64,000 nucleotides of DNA from Trachythela sp. YZ-2020 (GCA_016169945.1 JADLSH010000388.1:3608501-3672500), one strand, 5' to 3'; counted from the first letter of the stretch, positions 22,901 to 35,243 are shown. Notes: generated from the letters alone by a model not told the origin. Translations and numbers: made by a program.

Positions 22901-23666
22901 ATGACAACGAGTACGATGCGACTCCCGCACAAATTGCATGTTAATTCTCATTGTGTTGCTCGTAGACAATTCCAAGAATATCTTTAAACGCAATTGGACC
23001 AAAACCAACGGGCATACAACTAAATCAAATTTATATTTTCATTCCAGCCTGGTAGAGGTCCGCCCGGTGATATTCGCCCACCTCCCCCTCGCCCCTTGAT
23101 GTCTGCAACACCTCAAGGTTTCCCCAACCAACAGCAACATAGGGGAGCACCCCCCGCTCCACCTAACCAAAATCAACGAATGCCTATGATGCCTCCGTTC
23201 GGAATGCCTCCTATGGGTATGCCCCCTCAGGGAGGTTTTCCCCCGCAAGGAGGGTTTCCTCCTCATGGAGGTATGGGTCCACCACAAGGTATGCCACCTC
23301 CAGAGGGGATGAGAATGCCCGGTATGCAGGGAATGCCACCACCCGGAATGCCAATGATGCCGTTTGGATTTCCACAATTCACGAATCAAGGTTTGTATGT
23401 ACATGTAAATGTCACTGTATGTATATAAAGGTTTGTGTAAATGGGCGGTATTGAAATTTAATACTGTTATGTACAGTAATGAGTTCAAGAACGATATTTG
23501 AACCCCATTATACTCTTCGTGTTTGGATTGTACAATCGACTATTGCTTTTGCGAAACTCAATTGAAATGGCTACTATACTGTATATATAGTAACTCCTGA
23601 ACAAAGGTATTGCTAATTTGGATTTCATCCATTTCTTTGCTAGGTATGCCAAACCAAGGAAGGTAG
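19968..23666 (+). CDS. SF3B4: Splicing factor 3b subunit 4 (SAP49)
   Basis: This is a subunit of the SF3b complex of U2 snRNP. It binds pre-mRNA near the branch site and the SF3B2 subunit during early spliceosome assembly. Nine exons join in frame: 19968-20001, 20572-20655, 20822-20967, 21521-21649, 21736-21916, 22055-22204, 22624-22769, 23048-23390 and 23644-23666. They give 411 residues (human 424). RRM1 has IYVGGL at residues 15-20 and GYGFVEF at 55-61. RRM2 has IFIGNL at 102-107 and KGFAFINF at 142-149. The conserved linker [18 protein letters not shown] follows, then a Pro/Met/Gly-rich tail (MPPPGM-type repeats), as in the family. The intron after exon 5 uses a GC donor. The last coding exon adds only seven residues. 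The ATG is set by the family-typical start [20 protein letters not shown]. Confidence 0.97.
21005..21164. mobile_element. Small foldback element, AAGAAATAGA family
   Basis: It begins AAGAAATAGAAAACATTTTC and ends with the near complement GGAAAAATTGTTTTCTATTT plus CTT. A second element with the same AAGAAATAGA end type lies at 27710-27917. It sits in SF3B4 intron 3. TATAGAAACAC motifs just beyond its right end (21130-21150 and 21405-21425) suggest a larger composite. Confidence 0.65.
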
Positions 23667-24002
23667 CGATACCTGTGTGGATATACGTGTACAACAGTTG
23701 CCATCTAGGAAGAGTTGGGGTATTTATAGTATACGGTTTGTGTACGTTTATGTACATTGAATATTCCAATGTTTCCTCGAAAGTTTTCCCTGTGTACCAA
23801 CCCTTTAAAGCATACCATCTCCTTTCTGGGAAGAAAATAATTTTGACCAACAAACTCAACAAATATTTTGTTTTCCAAGTGTTGACCTTGTTGTGGAGAC
23901 AATGTTTTCATCCCGGCAAACCGAGCTGAAAATCGCACGATTATGCTTTCATCAAACAATATGTCCATATGGATCACCAGTTTATATCCCCGCTCTTTCG
24001 GT

Positions 24003-24270
24003 ATTTATTATTAGCATGACAAAATTACTGGATGCTGATTGGTTGAGAGGAGTACAATTATTTCATTAATTGTACTGCAGTACAATTAATGATTTTCCCA
24101 AAAGAAACAAAATGGCGGAAATTTTGTCATGCTAATAATAAACAAGTAATCATGCGATGTTGCTCGTACAATTAGGGATTAATAGTACTCGTGATGTTTG
24201 AAAATGTTGCCAAAATTTCCAAACATCACTCGTACTATTAATCCCTAATTGTACTCGCCATCGCATGATA
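24003..24270. repeat. Two adjacent hairpin-forming inverted repeats
   Basis: The first pairs TTTATTATTAGCATGACAAA (near 24003) with its complement at 24119-24143. The second pairs ATCATGCGATGTTGCTCGTA through AGTACTCGTGATGTTTG (24148-24200) with its near complement at 24219-24269, leaving a loop of about 18 bp. They look like two small foldback elements side by side. Confidence 0.8.
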
Positions 24271-24897
24271 ACCTATACTAATTCCTCAGTTTAAAATAAT
24301 AAAAAGCTTAAATTTAAACTGCTCTACAGATTATATAAATATATTTGCTAACCTGTAAACGATTGCTGACAGTTTTTTCACTGTGCTTTTCTTCCTATTA
24401 ACGCCAAAAAAGCAAATAACTTGCTGTTTTGTTCAATAATGTGTGCCTACATGTTCAGTTCGCGTACATTACATGCGCTTTAAGCCCGTTTTCTACTAGG
24501 CGAATTTGTTCGCGCGAAGCGTAAAACAAATTTCAGCAACGTCTAGTAGAAAACAGGCTTTAGACCTGGTAAAATTCGCTTTGCTTAATACAGTAAAAGC
24601 CATCCTATGAGAAATATGGGCCTATATTCATTGATATAACTTAAATGTCAATTAAAGTTCGATTTTATATAAAGAATACTAATGAATGTATACCATTATA
24701 TATAAAATTATACGGTATTTAGTAAGTCCAAAAGGCAAAACATTTGGCCCAAAATTTAGGCTAAAGTTGAAATACATATGAGGTCAAACTGAAAATAGTC
24801 GAACAAAAATAAAAACCAAGTGCACGCCGTAAAATATTTTCAGCTAGTGAGAATTTAAAGATAGCCCTAGCTAGCTAAATGGCGTGTTAACCATGGC

Positions 24898-25130
24898 TGA
24901 TCATTACACCTATTTTTAAATCTGGCGACCCAACTTCACCCAATAACTACCGACCTATCACCATTCTTCCAACTTTGAGCAAATTATTAGAATTACGCAT
25001 CGTCCATCTTCAAGTCTACAATTACCTGCAAGAACACAAGTTACTTACTCGCTCCCCAACTATTTGGTTTTCGCTCCAAACTCTCTACTACCGTTTCCCT
25101 GGCTCATTTTACTGAACAAATACTTGACAG
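24898..25130 (+). pseudogene. Non-LTR retrotransposon reverse transcriptase fragment
   Basis: In the frame starting at 24898 the translation contains ITPIFKSGDPTSPNNYRPIT followed by ILPTLSKLLE. This is the conserved early reverse-transcriptase block of LINE-type elements (K-x-G-D, NYRPI, L-P-x-L-S-K-x-x-E). Farther on, the frame is disturbed near QEHKLLTRSP, and the similarity ends before 25140. Only a small internal part of the enzyme is left and it is not functional. Confidence 0.85.
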
Positions 25131-25707
25131 TTTGTGATGCGCGGATCAATGATACTGTTAGCATCCCCCCACCGGGTATTTGAGCTCAATTTTCTATCCC
25201 CAGGCCAGAAATTAATTCTGTTCAAATGTCCCACATATAAGGAAAATTGATGGTCAAATGCCCCAACCCCCGGGTCATTCTGATTGAAATTCTGTCAGTT
25301 GGAGTTTGGAATTGTGTGTGAAAAATATACACACTGAATTTTGAAGCAATTTCAACAATGAATGTGTATTAAAATACTATGTTCTCTAAAAACAAACCTA
25401 TACTATAAAGTGCAGTGTCATATTACTATATTAGATAAACTTTAAGTATTAAATATTAATATAAAAAACAGTTCTCCATCGTAATTTGTTGGTCTAATAA
25501 ACGATGAATGTAAATGGTTTCATACCTTTAAAATCTTTTAGAGTACAGTCCTTGGCGCGAGTAAGAAAGATTAGGCTTTAGAAAATTTAGTCCCAGACCT
25601 CCCGTGGTCTGGTTTAAATGCCCCACGTCTCGCGCCTCGGCGTCAAATGCCCTACCAAGGCAAAGTGTCAAATGGCCGGAGTATGCCAGAGGCAAAGAGC
25701 CGTGCTG

Positions 25708-25912
25708 TAGAACTAAATTCATAACTAGGGGGGCTCTCTAGACGAGCATGTTACCAACGGTGAAAACATTCGGGTATGGATGACGTCATAAGTAACCGGC
25801 CAATTCCCATGATAACATTTATTTACTATATTCATGCCTGAAATAGTCATAATTGATGCTTGGCGAATGAAAACTATTGAAAAATTATATATTTTCAAGC
25901 ATTCTTGCAAAA
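25708..25912 (-). repeat. Dispersed repeat, copy B (inverted relative to copy A)
   Basis: Read on the minus strand, this matches 12411-12594: TGCAAGAATGCTTGAAAATA at one end and CTAGTTATGAATTTAGTTCT at the other. A diverged middle carries a GACGTCAT-containing insert. It ends at a G-run at 25913-25928. Confidence 0.7.
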
Positions 25913-25953
25913 GGGGGGGGGGGGGGGGCAAAGAGAGCAGCAATTCCACACTC

Positions 25954-26090
25954 ACAAGCATTCTTTCGCACCTCAATACCACAGGCCACACAGCTTCCAT
26001 TGATGACTTCGAAATTATTTCTTCCTGCGCCAGTCCGGATGAACTTCTACTTGCACAAATTCAAAACTTCCTTAAACAAGCAAGGCAGTT
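25954..26090 (+). pseudogene. Possible retroelement C-terminal coding fragment
   Basis: The frame reads TSILSHLNTTGHTASIDDFE and then IISSCASPDELLLAQIQNFL. A pattern of this kind (S-I-x-x-H-x-x-x-T-G-H, then D-D-F-x-I, then a D-x-L-L helix) occurs near the C-terminal GIY-YIG-like or connection region of some Penelope-like and LINE elements. The assignment is from memory of the pattern only. The copy is short, begins just after a G-run, and loses similarity after about 26090. Confidence 0.45.
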
Positions 26091-26502
26091 ATGTCCCTCT
26101 TTTCCTACTCTGATTCCCGCCCCCTCGAAATTTGACAAGGTGTTCCAAATGGTACCCCAAATTAAAACTGAGAAACGCATTTTATCCGCAGTCATATAAA
26201 AAAGTAGAAAACAGCGATAAAACATTTTCTTTTCATTTTTGTGTTGATTAATTACAGTTATAATAAGCAATTCATGTTCATCATGGAATTTCATTGCATG
26301 AAATGCAACTGAAATTTGGCTATCATGCTATGTTTACACAACTCCGTTCGGCTATATCAGTCTATGTTTATGCAACTTTCTATTTATATAATGCTGTGAC
26401 AAATGCTTTTAAAACGATCCTTGGTCTGCAGGTGAGCAATTCTGATTAATCCAAGGTTCCTTCAATTAAACATGCTTCCATTTTATAACTGTCGATTAAA
26501 TT

Positions 26503-29500
26503 CTATACTTTGCATGTTATGTTTGTACCTCCGTTGACAGGGAAATAATTGCAGGTATTGTTGCATCTCACCCACGGAGTAAACGCAAAACGATTATTCC
26601 CGCATTCTCCAGTATTTCCCCATCCATTGTGAGGACAGTCCCATATGTGTGATTCTGAGCCATTACACAGAATTCCGCTAAGAATTGAGTCGTCGAATTT
26701 CCAACTGTATCTCGTTCCTCCAACTGATCTAACTCCATAATAGCCCAACTGACGACAGAGTACGTAGTAATTGGCAACATTAGCTGTCCAACCCTGGCCA
26801 CACACTGTCCCCCAACCAAAGCCAGGATGGAATACTTTTATAGTAAAATGTTCATCATGTGCATATGGGAAAGACTGAATTATCTGGACGTCTATAAAAC
26901 AACAAACCTTAATTTGTTGATGCAGTTAATGAAGTATATTTAACTAAAAATCTAGCTGGATAGCAATCATAGCATGCTACATGACAGGCATTGTGATTTG
27001 ACTATTAATAATACTGGTACAGGCATACAAACATCTGACCACTGACCAGTTCAGAATTGTTGCGAGAGTTTTTAGTCACGTAAGCATGCCACTGTATTTC
27101 TACTATTGTAAAGATTACTTTTATTATCGAGTTACTGATGTTGTATGATTACTCCAATAGTTGATCACAGGGATATTGTGCAAATTTGTAAGCCTGACTG
27201 TCTGTATATATGCCCTGAACATATACTGCAGCTTTAATCTTTGACATGATAAAACACAAAAGTTATGGACAACATGTGGAGCTATTCATTGGGATCGACC
27301 TTGCCTGGCAAATATTTTCCTCCCAATATAGTCCCAGCGACTTAACGCTCAATAGAGCGCCTCAGTGTTATATTTTAAAAGAAAGAATATACTTGAAAAA
27401 TTAAATCTTTACTCAGAGACAACGAAATAAACAAAACATTGTTCGAAAACCTTCTATAAATGATGAATCAAATCACACAAATAATTCGATATTTATCTGA
27501 CAATAATCCTTGCGTAAAATAGGTTATTATTTGGAGTTGGTCCAAAAGGCAATAAGCTAATATATTTTAGGTTATAAGACAGATGCACTGCGCACCTTGA
27601 ACTAAGTCAATAATAAAACCTGAAAACAAAAAAATGTTCTGCCGAGCATATAAACAAGTTACAAGCATATAATGATATAAAGACCGCGAATATCAGTTTC
27701 TATATATTTAAGAAATAGAGAACGAGTGGCGTGCTTTTATGGTGTTATAATGAACGAGGGGAATGTTGGGAGAACACGAGAGAAGCGTGTAAAACACGAG
27801 GCATCCTCGGCTATCGCTTCGTCTTTAACACGCTTCTCTCATGTTCTCAGTCCAAAAATGTATTCCCCTCGTGCATCATAACACCATAAAAGCAAGAGAC
27901 GAGTTTATCTATTTCTTCTATAATATAAGAAGAAGCTATAAGAATAGTGAACAATTTTGTTAAAAAAATCAATAATGAAATTACTCCTATGAACATGTAA
28001 CGAGTGACGTCACTCACAAACTTTTTAATCGTTTTCATTGCTTGGCAACAACTACAAGCTTGAATTCCGGCAGGCGAAGGAGCGAAAAACGTCCAAAGAC
28101 CACGTCGATACGCTATAGTTCTTCGCATATTTATAGTTTTTCCCTTCAAGCACCAGGGCTTTTTTGCAACGTACACCAGCGTCCTCAGTATGAGAACAGT
28201 CATGATTCCCCCATCCTTTATGCGAGCATGAAAATATCGACGAAGACCCTTCGTCTGGCCTTCGTCTTTGCTACTAACTTCCAGACGAAGGGCCTTCGCT
28301 CGAAACGTCGAAGTTCTTATTGTATATTTCAGGTAGTTTAATCCAACAGAACCGCAGTATTTCACACAAGCGGGCAAAGTCATTTTTAATTTCCTTTATC
28401 AGCTTCACAACCATATGTCACTGATAAAACAAAAAATATATGATTGATTGAAGGATTGGACAGAAGGAATGACATCCCATTCATTCCTTCTTAAAATATT
28501 TTACGTGTTTTACCTGTAGTCCTTGATTCATTAGCTAAACAAAAAACAATTTTCGTGAAAATTTACCTTTAGTATATGATTATTATTATTATTTACGAAT
28601 ATTTATACAGGATAAAACTCGTCATTGCATAAAACACTGTTATCAATGAGGTCCTGTTATCATGAGTAAAAAAAGTGAAAGTGAAAACAACTTTTAACGA
28701 TTTGTTCATTTTGAAGTATATATATATATATATATGATAACATAATCATCTACAGAATTCATTTAGCTATAGGGATATAGAGGAAGTTATTCTTTAATGA
28801 AGAACAAATAATGGTTTAATCCAGTGTTATCCTTTAGTTGACTAACTGTCAAATGTTTCCCAAAATAGCACTTCAAAATGGCTGAAAATGCCATTTTTGA
28901 GGGTCTCAATTTCAAAATTTTCTGGGGGGAGGGGCATGCCCCAGACCTCCTTAGTTGGGTGGTGCCTTCAGCACCACATCCATTACCTTTTATTTTTCTT
29001 TAGTCGGCACCCCCAAAAATTAACGAGCTTCCTACGCCCCTGCTACAAGGACGTATAAACTTCCTTTCGCATTGCTTTATACATGGTATTTATGATATTA
29101 CATTAACATTCCAAACTTTACCTGCACAAAGAGATCCATTTAAATTTCTTGTAAAGCCAGCATGACATCGACAAGAGTAATTACCTGTGATGTTGCTACA
29201 ATATTCGTTGATACTACATGGAGACGTAGGACATCCAACTATAAAATGGGTAAAAAAGGATAATTATATATGTAATTAACATAATATGAAATATTTTATC
29301 AGTATTTTTTTAGCCATAAAACACTGACATCATCGCATGTCATGTACGCATGAGTTCACAACGTCCGCTTTCGCGCATGCGCAGAGCGTTAAAAACAACC
29401 TACGAAAAATACAAATATGGAAAAAATTTCTAACTTTTGATTTTGCATTGCTTTTATCGCCTAGCTTTAATTTGGCGAGAGGAATAGGAACTTCCCCCAA

Positions 29501-32500
29501 CCCCCGTCCCGTCCCTCGTGTAGTCCTGGCGGCGATTTGGAATGAATAAGTTGCATGTAAAGTAAGCAAATATCAACTAATACAGATTTTGATGCATTTG
29601 TTGATATCAATATTGTTGGACAGAGTTTTTATCTTACACACTGGTACCTGTAGGCCGCAGGGAATCGTGTATGATGACAAGTTTAAGAAAATTCCTCCAC
29701 TGTTTTGGCATTGGAATAATACGGTATATTTTCCCCGTAGTTGCATTCATTTCATTGAGGTCAAGAGAACGATTGTCTCTCCAGTATAACAATTCTCCAA
29801 AAACTACCAGTGAATGTACATTGGTCTTTACGCCATGATTTTTTTTGTAGCGCCCATCATAATCCATGGACTCGATATAATTTGCATTTCCTACTATGTA
29901 CAGCCACTTGTTGACATAATCAAGGGAAATCCGAAAAATATAATTTATCCTGAATTCTCTTTTATCTGTACCATCCAAACTGCTTCTGACCAGCGCGTAT
30001 CCGTCACCAAAGAATAAGTATCTAGTGTAAGAGAATAATAAAAAAATAGTTACCTGATGCTGTTAAAGCTTACTAACACTGGAAGTGATATTTCGTAATC
30101 TTTTCGCCCGAGGGTGGTAATCTCCAATAATCGCGCACTATAATCGGTAATCGCGCAATATAGAAAGATGGAGTGCGATAAAATTGGAGTGTTCAGATAC
30201 TACACTAAGCAATTGTGGATAATTTTTAGGTAAGTCAGTAAATGTTATTTCGTAGTTCCTTTTGACGACTGTGCTATATTTTTGTGGTTTTCAAAACAGT
30301 CCGGTCGCCCCAATGCCCCATGTATAGATGTTGCAACCATTCCCAAGGATTCAAAGAACAAAGAGATTTTCGCCATGTTGGATGACATGGCGACGATAAC
30401 GTAACGTGAAAACCACCCATAGATACCACCGTACCTATTAGGCTTAAAATTAAAAGGAGCACAAAATTATTTTCACGAGCGAATTGTATGATTTGAACTG
30501 ATTTCATTTCAAACACGAATTAGTTTATCGGCAATAAGCAGTTAACTTCTGTGAACATTTCGAAATGTTTCACGAAACGTCTATGAATGAATTTTACATT
30601 AAATCGAAGCTGTTGCATAATTCTATAGTTAAAATTACTGATCTTTTACTAATTTATTTGCAATTGTGTACAAAATTTAAAAAATTATAAGACAGTGTTT
30701 TAATACCTCTCCTCCGCAGAGGTTTCCGACATAAACTATTATGTGTTCCTAACACGAAGTTGTAGAGGGAAGAGTGGCGAGCTTCCGCTGGTTATAAGGA
30801 AGAGAGGAACGTAGGCGCGAAGCAAAATTAAATAGCGAAACGAGGATACCCACTGATCTGAATATAGGCTGGATAACGCATCTCTTGTCAAAAGTGAAGC
30901 CGGAAGTCAAGCGGCCGATCAGTGCCGCCACCCGATTCTGAGGCCCTACTTTATTATAGATAGTATTACAGAATCCTAGTTTTTTTGCTTTTTTTGCCTT
31001 TTAAACGTTTCTGGCCGGGCCAGTTTTACTATCACAAAGATAGAAGCACACGAGAAGAAATTTTAGCAAAAAATTTGGAGTATTATGGTTTTATAACGCC
31101 GTGAAACTGGATTTACAAGTTCGAAGGAGTGAACAGCCACTTGTTCGCGATGTTTTGTTTATGATATTTCAATTCAAAATCCACTCAAAATATTAGAATT
31201 ACTGCTACTGGACGAAGGCACTCAAGGAATTTGATGAAATGAACCAGCTCAGCTGCAGTATGAACAAAAGCGTGAATGTGGTAAGTTTTTAAAACAGGAA
31301 TTAAATAGGTTATTAACTTAATATGTGTTCATTTCAGTACGTGAATATTGAACCAGTGTAGCACTGTTCCTAATTCCTGTTTTAAAGCTTACCACATTCA
31401 CGCTTTTGTTCATACTGCAGCTGAGCTGGTTCATTTCATCAAATTCCTAGAGTGCCTTCGTCCAGTAGCAGTAATTCTAATATTTTGAGTGGATTTTGAA
31501 TTGAAATATCATAAACAAAACATCGCTAACATGTGGCTGTTCACTCCTTCAACTTGTAAATCAGTTTCACAATTATAAAGCCATAATACTCCAAATTTTT
31601 GCTAAAATTTCTTCTCGTGTGCTATCTTTGTGATAGTAAACTGGCCCGGCCAGAAACGTTTAAAAGGCAAAAAGCGAAAAAACTAGGATTCTGTAATACT
31701 ATCTATAATAAAGTAGGGCCTCAGAATCGGGTGGCGGCACTGATCGCCGCTTGACTTCCGGCTTCACTTTTTTCCATCAAATTATTAAGAGATGCGTTAT
31801 CCAGCCTATATTCAGATCAGTGAGGATACCTCTGCCAAAAAAACGGTCAAAATAATGCCCAAATGGTCGAAACAATGCCAAATCCAGGGGGGTGGGTGCC
31901 TTGTTAAATTAATGGATGATAAAGACAATTTGAACGTTTCGTTCAATGAATTATAGATTGAAAGTAACTAAGTAGGTAAAAATATAGCCGAACATTTGCA
32001 TTCTGATCTATGCATAAGTGAATATTATTCAAGGGCATAATGTACGATAGTAGCGATATTTATACGTACGAGATCGATGATTTACGTCTTTAATTTCTCC
32101 AGTTTCTTGTATTATTAAATATTTACTATTCTACTTCAAAATTCTTAATATAAAATATACTGAGTTAACTCTGAATAGTTTGAATTATTTCATTTCATTG
32201 CAAACCCAAACAGTATGACGAAATGTGTGGCTGTATATTCGGCTGTATTAGTTTTAGAAATTTTAAAACAACATTTTAGGTTTTCGACTCCCCCCGGTTT
32301 TCCGAGCCATTGGGTGTGGCTTTTGGCAGAGGCTTCTCTTCCCGCCATAGACATAGGAGGACCGCCTTCAAACGTTTTCGTTTCGTGCCTGCGTTCCTCT
32401 CTCAAAGGGTCAGCGGTGTTTTTCTTCATATTATTAATTGAGCAGTAATACTTCAACGGGCGAGGGGTTGCATGTATTTCTAATTCTGATAAAATAATTC

Positions 32501-34030
32501 GGATAGATATTTGGTTTGTTTTACATGATTTTGTTTTACATGCAGATCTTATGTTTGATTATACTTACCCTACATTGGGATCTACTGTTAAACTCTCAGT
32601 GTTTCCATCGTTTCTAATTTGAATCACCTTTATTCTGTTCTCGAGATTTAATGTCCCTGCGTAGATTATGTTTCTTGTCTTTGAATAGGACCAGAACATA
32701 CGTCGTCCAATCCAGTCAATAGCAAACTCAGAAATATGACCACTTCGTGGCATGGTTTCTTTATGGCTGCCATCAAAATTTGCTCGATACATCCGGTCGT
32801 GACGATCTTCGAAATACATTTTTTTATCCACAGGGTCAATAGCCAAATTAGAGCTACCTTGAAGTCCATTGATGACGACTGTCGTATCAACTATTTTCAT
32901 ATGACTGGCTAAGATAGAGCTCCGTCGTTTAGCAAGAAAATAAGGCTCGGGGTAAGGACCTGTATAAAATTAGAGATTGTAACATCGACGTGTTCTATCC
33001 AATGAGATACTAAATATTCTTTATCAGGGCCCAGCCCCCCCCAGCTACGGGCTTGGTTCGATTCTCGTTGAGGACTTTACTCATCACACTCATGTGAAAA
33101 GAGTAAGTCAACGCTCTGCCGAAAGTCGTGGGTTTTCTCCGGGCACTCCGGTTTCCTCCCTCAGGGAAAGTTGACTGGGAGGGTTAGGATGTACAGATTA
33201 GGAAAGTAATATCACAATTGTTGTAAAAATCGATAATGTGGGCTAAGTACATAATATAGGTAAGCAAGATACTTGAATATGTAATCGGTCACTGAAAATC
33301 TCCAACGGGGAGTGAGCTGAATAGGCCTGAATAATGTATGACATATTGCACATGGGTTTACACCAGCTGGTACTTGTACCAGCTGATCCATCATTGCAGG
33401 ATAAATAAAGTTTTTATTATTATTATTATATTGTCTGCTGTGTATTAAGCAAAATAGAGAAAGGTGCACTTATAAAGGGAGTGTTTTTTGAAATTTGAAG
33501 CGAGTCGACCGTGCGAAAACTGTTTCGCACGGTTGTAATTGTTTTTCTAGCAAGTTTTGTATATTCAAACCACATCACTTCAGTCGCATCACGGTGGTCG
33601 CATTGATTGAACAGTTGAATACTTTGAACCGACGCAGAACGCGTCATTTGGATGCGCAATCGACAGTACCAAATGGTTTAGTTATAAGCATCATACAAGC
33701 ACAATACTTCATGATATATCAAAATGTCGTACCTTCATAAAAACACATGTCTTTGTGCGTACTAATCCTGTCTTTAAAATAATCTTTCTCCGCTTTACAA
33801 CATGATGATTGGTAAATTTCACCGCCTTCTTTCAAACATCTTTCACGCCAGTTATCCATATCTTTCTCCAGTTGTTTCCATAGCTCAGTACAAAATGGAA
33901 TGACCTCTTTGCCAACAACATGATTTGCACCAAAATACATTAATACCAGACAGGCAAGAAAAACTTTCGTTACCCAAATGACTGATATTTTTAGATCGTT
34001 GCAACTGAATTTTTCAAAAATCTGTAACAT
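26503..34030 (-). CDS. Membrane or secreted protein with YWTD propeller, EGF and SRCR domains
   Basis: Five minus-strand exons join with matching phases: 34030-33733, 32959-32569, 30021-29648, 29238-29122 and 26891-26503, giving 522 residues. Residues 1-99 hold a hydrophobic segment (VFLACLVLMYFGA, about 23-35; signal peptide or anchor) and a Cys-rich stretch. Residues 100-354 are LDL-receptor class B repeats with worn YWTD motifs (KKMYFEDR, RRMFWSYS, GYLFFGDG, KWLYIVGN, ELLYWRDN), enough for one propeller. Residues 355-393 are one EGF domain (CPTSPCSINEYC, then YSCRCHAGF). The last exon is an SRCR domain (GTVCGQGWTANVANYYVLCR, then GSESHIWDCPHNGWG) and ends in a stop. The EGF exon has phase-1 introns on both sides, typical of shuffled modules. 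The likely role is extracellular ligand binding. The start and the lack of a further 3' exon are inferred: GTATAG at the stop could be read as a donor. No ortholog name is offered. Confidence 0.8.
27710..27917. mobile_element. Foldback element, AAGAAATAGA family, second copy
   Basis: The left arm AAGAAATAGAGAACGAGTGG continues through GCTTTTATGGTGTTATAATG and AACGAGGGGAAT. The right arm carries the complement, ATTCCCCTCG, CATAACACCATAAAAGC and ATTTCTT. The centre contains AGAAGCGTGT and ACACGCTTCT. It is in the last intron of the minus-strand gene. Confidence 0.8.
28880..29045. repeat. Remnant of a hAT-like element end
   Basis: The stretch CAATTTCAAAATTTTCTGGG, then GGGCATGCCCCAGACCTCC, the GC-rich GGTGGTGCCTTCAGCACCAC and GCTTCCTACGCCCCTGC closely parallels the right subterminal part of the 16914-19012 element. 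Only one end is seen, so it is an orphan or truncated copy. Confidence 0.5.
29330..29570. other. Open stretch without recognisable coding content
   Basis: Both strands stay open for 200-240 bases here, but neither translation shows a domain or flanking splice sites that would join the surrounding minus-strand gene. The stretch is intron sequence between the propeller and EGF exons. Confidence 0.35.
30842..31828. mobile_element. Nearly 1-kb palindromic element in the receptor-like gene
   Basis: Two arms of about 460-490 bp face each other around a loop at about 31325-31365. Paired landmarks are CTGATCTGAATATAGGCTGG with CCAGCCTATATTCAGATCAG, GTGAAGCCGGAAGTCAAGCG with CGCTTGACTTCCGGCTTCAC, AAACGTTTCTGGCCGGGCCA with TGGCCCGGCCAGAAACGTTT, and GTGAATGTGGTAAG with CTTACCACATTCAC. 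Arm identity is high with a few small indels. No transposase frame is seen. It lies in intron 2 (30022-32568). Confidence 0.9.
33029..33425 (+). mobile_element. tRNA-derived SINE, copy 2 (5' truncated)
   Basis: From the B box (GGTTCGATTCTCGTTGAGGA) onward it matches copy 1 at 13361 almost base for base, including AAAGTCGTGGGTTTTCTCCG, AAAGTTGACTGGGAGGGTTA and the AACGGGGAGTGAGCTGAATA region. It then runs longer, ending GCAGGATAAATAAAGTTTTT and a short ATT repeat. That tail resembles LINE 3' ends, which would explain how the element is copied. It sits in intron 1 of the minus-strand receptor-like gene. Confidence 0.88.
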
Positions 34031-35243
34031 CTAAAATAAGGATAACATAAAATAGCATATGCCGTTGTGTTTTACAACATTTTCATGCATGGATGAAGGG
34101 AATCCATGCTAACTTTCGATAAAATTTGTACAGTGTATTTATTGTATTATTAAAAACACAGCTTTCTATATATAACGACTGTTTGAATCTGAATAAATTC
34201 AAGGTAACAACATGGAAACACAAGGTGAAACCAGTGAGCTCTATATATGGAGCTCACTGGGTGAAACACTAATTAACCTGCATGTCAAAAATAGGTTTAT
34301 TCTGTTCCTCATTTGCTTTAGTACTCGCTACCACTTCTTGGTGTTATAAAAAATATTTCTGGAGTTGTGAATGGAACTAAATTACTGGAGTTGTTAGCTC
34401 ATATTTATATTTCCAATTTGAACAAAAGTTCAAAACTGTATATACTATTATTTATACCATAGTTTTATCCAACACGAGAATTGAAATAATTCACAAGGAA
34501 TAGCACATTATGATAAACCTTTACATATAACTAGGACAATAACTTTGGAACACGTGAAAATGAATAACCCAAATATTTGGAGGGCTGATGTAGAAATTCA
34601 GCCACTAGGTTAATTAAATGCGAAGATATTAACAACTGATTGTAGTACAGCTAATTATTTGCATGAAAACTGGAAGGAATATTTTGACTCCAGTATGAAT
34701 AGCAAATGAACGTCGGCGAACAGCTCCAGTACGAATAGTCATTTCGTTGGGGGAAAATACTGCCATCTATCGTGACAAAATGCTCAAATATCAAGGTCTA
34801 CGATAAACGTACCCAAGCGAACCGGCATTAATACCCGTGCTCGTTTGTCGGACCCACGCCACTTTTGGTGTACCCACTCCTGTTTAAGGGCACCCGCGCC
34901 AAATAGACTATCCCACTATACCACTGGCTCGATGTTCAAAATTCGTTCAGCTTTATATCCGTGTGTGTATGTTTTATCGGAGGTCAAAATTTTTAGCTCA
35001 ATACTTGACAGGCTAAACTTTGCTCGGTTATCATGTATACAATAATAAAAAATATTTATAGGGGCTGTTTATATGGTGTGAGCCAGCCCGGGTATCCGAG
35101 CTGGCCCGGTTTTGGCGAGTTCCCACGTTTGTTATTATTACACGAGGAAACTGGACAGACAGGTGTACACGGAGAAAACCTGCGGTGTTCGGTAGTATTT
35201 GAATCACGTGCACTCTACTCATATATTCGCGGTGGAGTTATAA

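Larger units (their letters stand above)
23667..26502. other. Spacer between SF3B4 and the minus-strand receptor-like gene
   Basis: The two genes are convergent, so both 3' UTRs end here. The spacer holds a likely SF3B4 3' UTR, two hairpins (24003-24270), a short hairpin with TTTTCTACTAG arms at 24490-24553, a decayed reverse transcriptase piece (24898-25130), a GC-rich CCCCGGG/GCATTTG-like block (25140-25700) resembling the Harbinger-like interior at 17600-18300, a dispersed repeat copy (25708-25912), a run of 16 G at 25913-25928 and a second retroelement fragment (25954-26090). No further host gene was recognised. Confidence 0.6.

Noticed and set aside
28042..28383. Open frames on both strands in the receptor-like gene intron
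   Set aside because: Reciprocal open frames over inverted AGACGAAGG/CCTTCGTCT repeats; no domain and no splice support.
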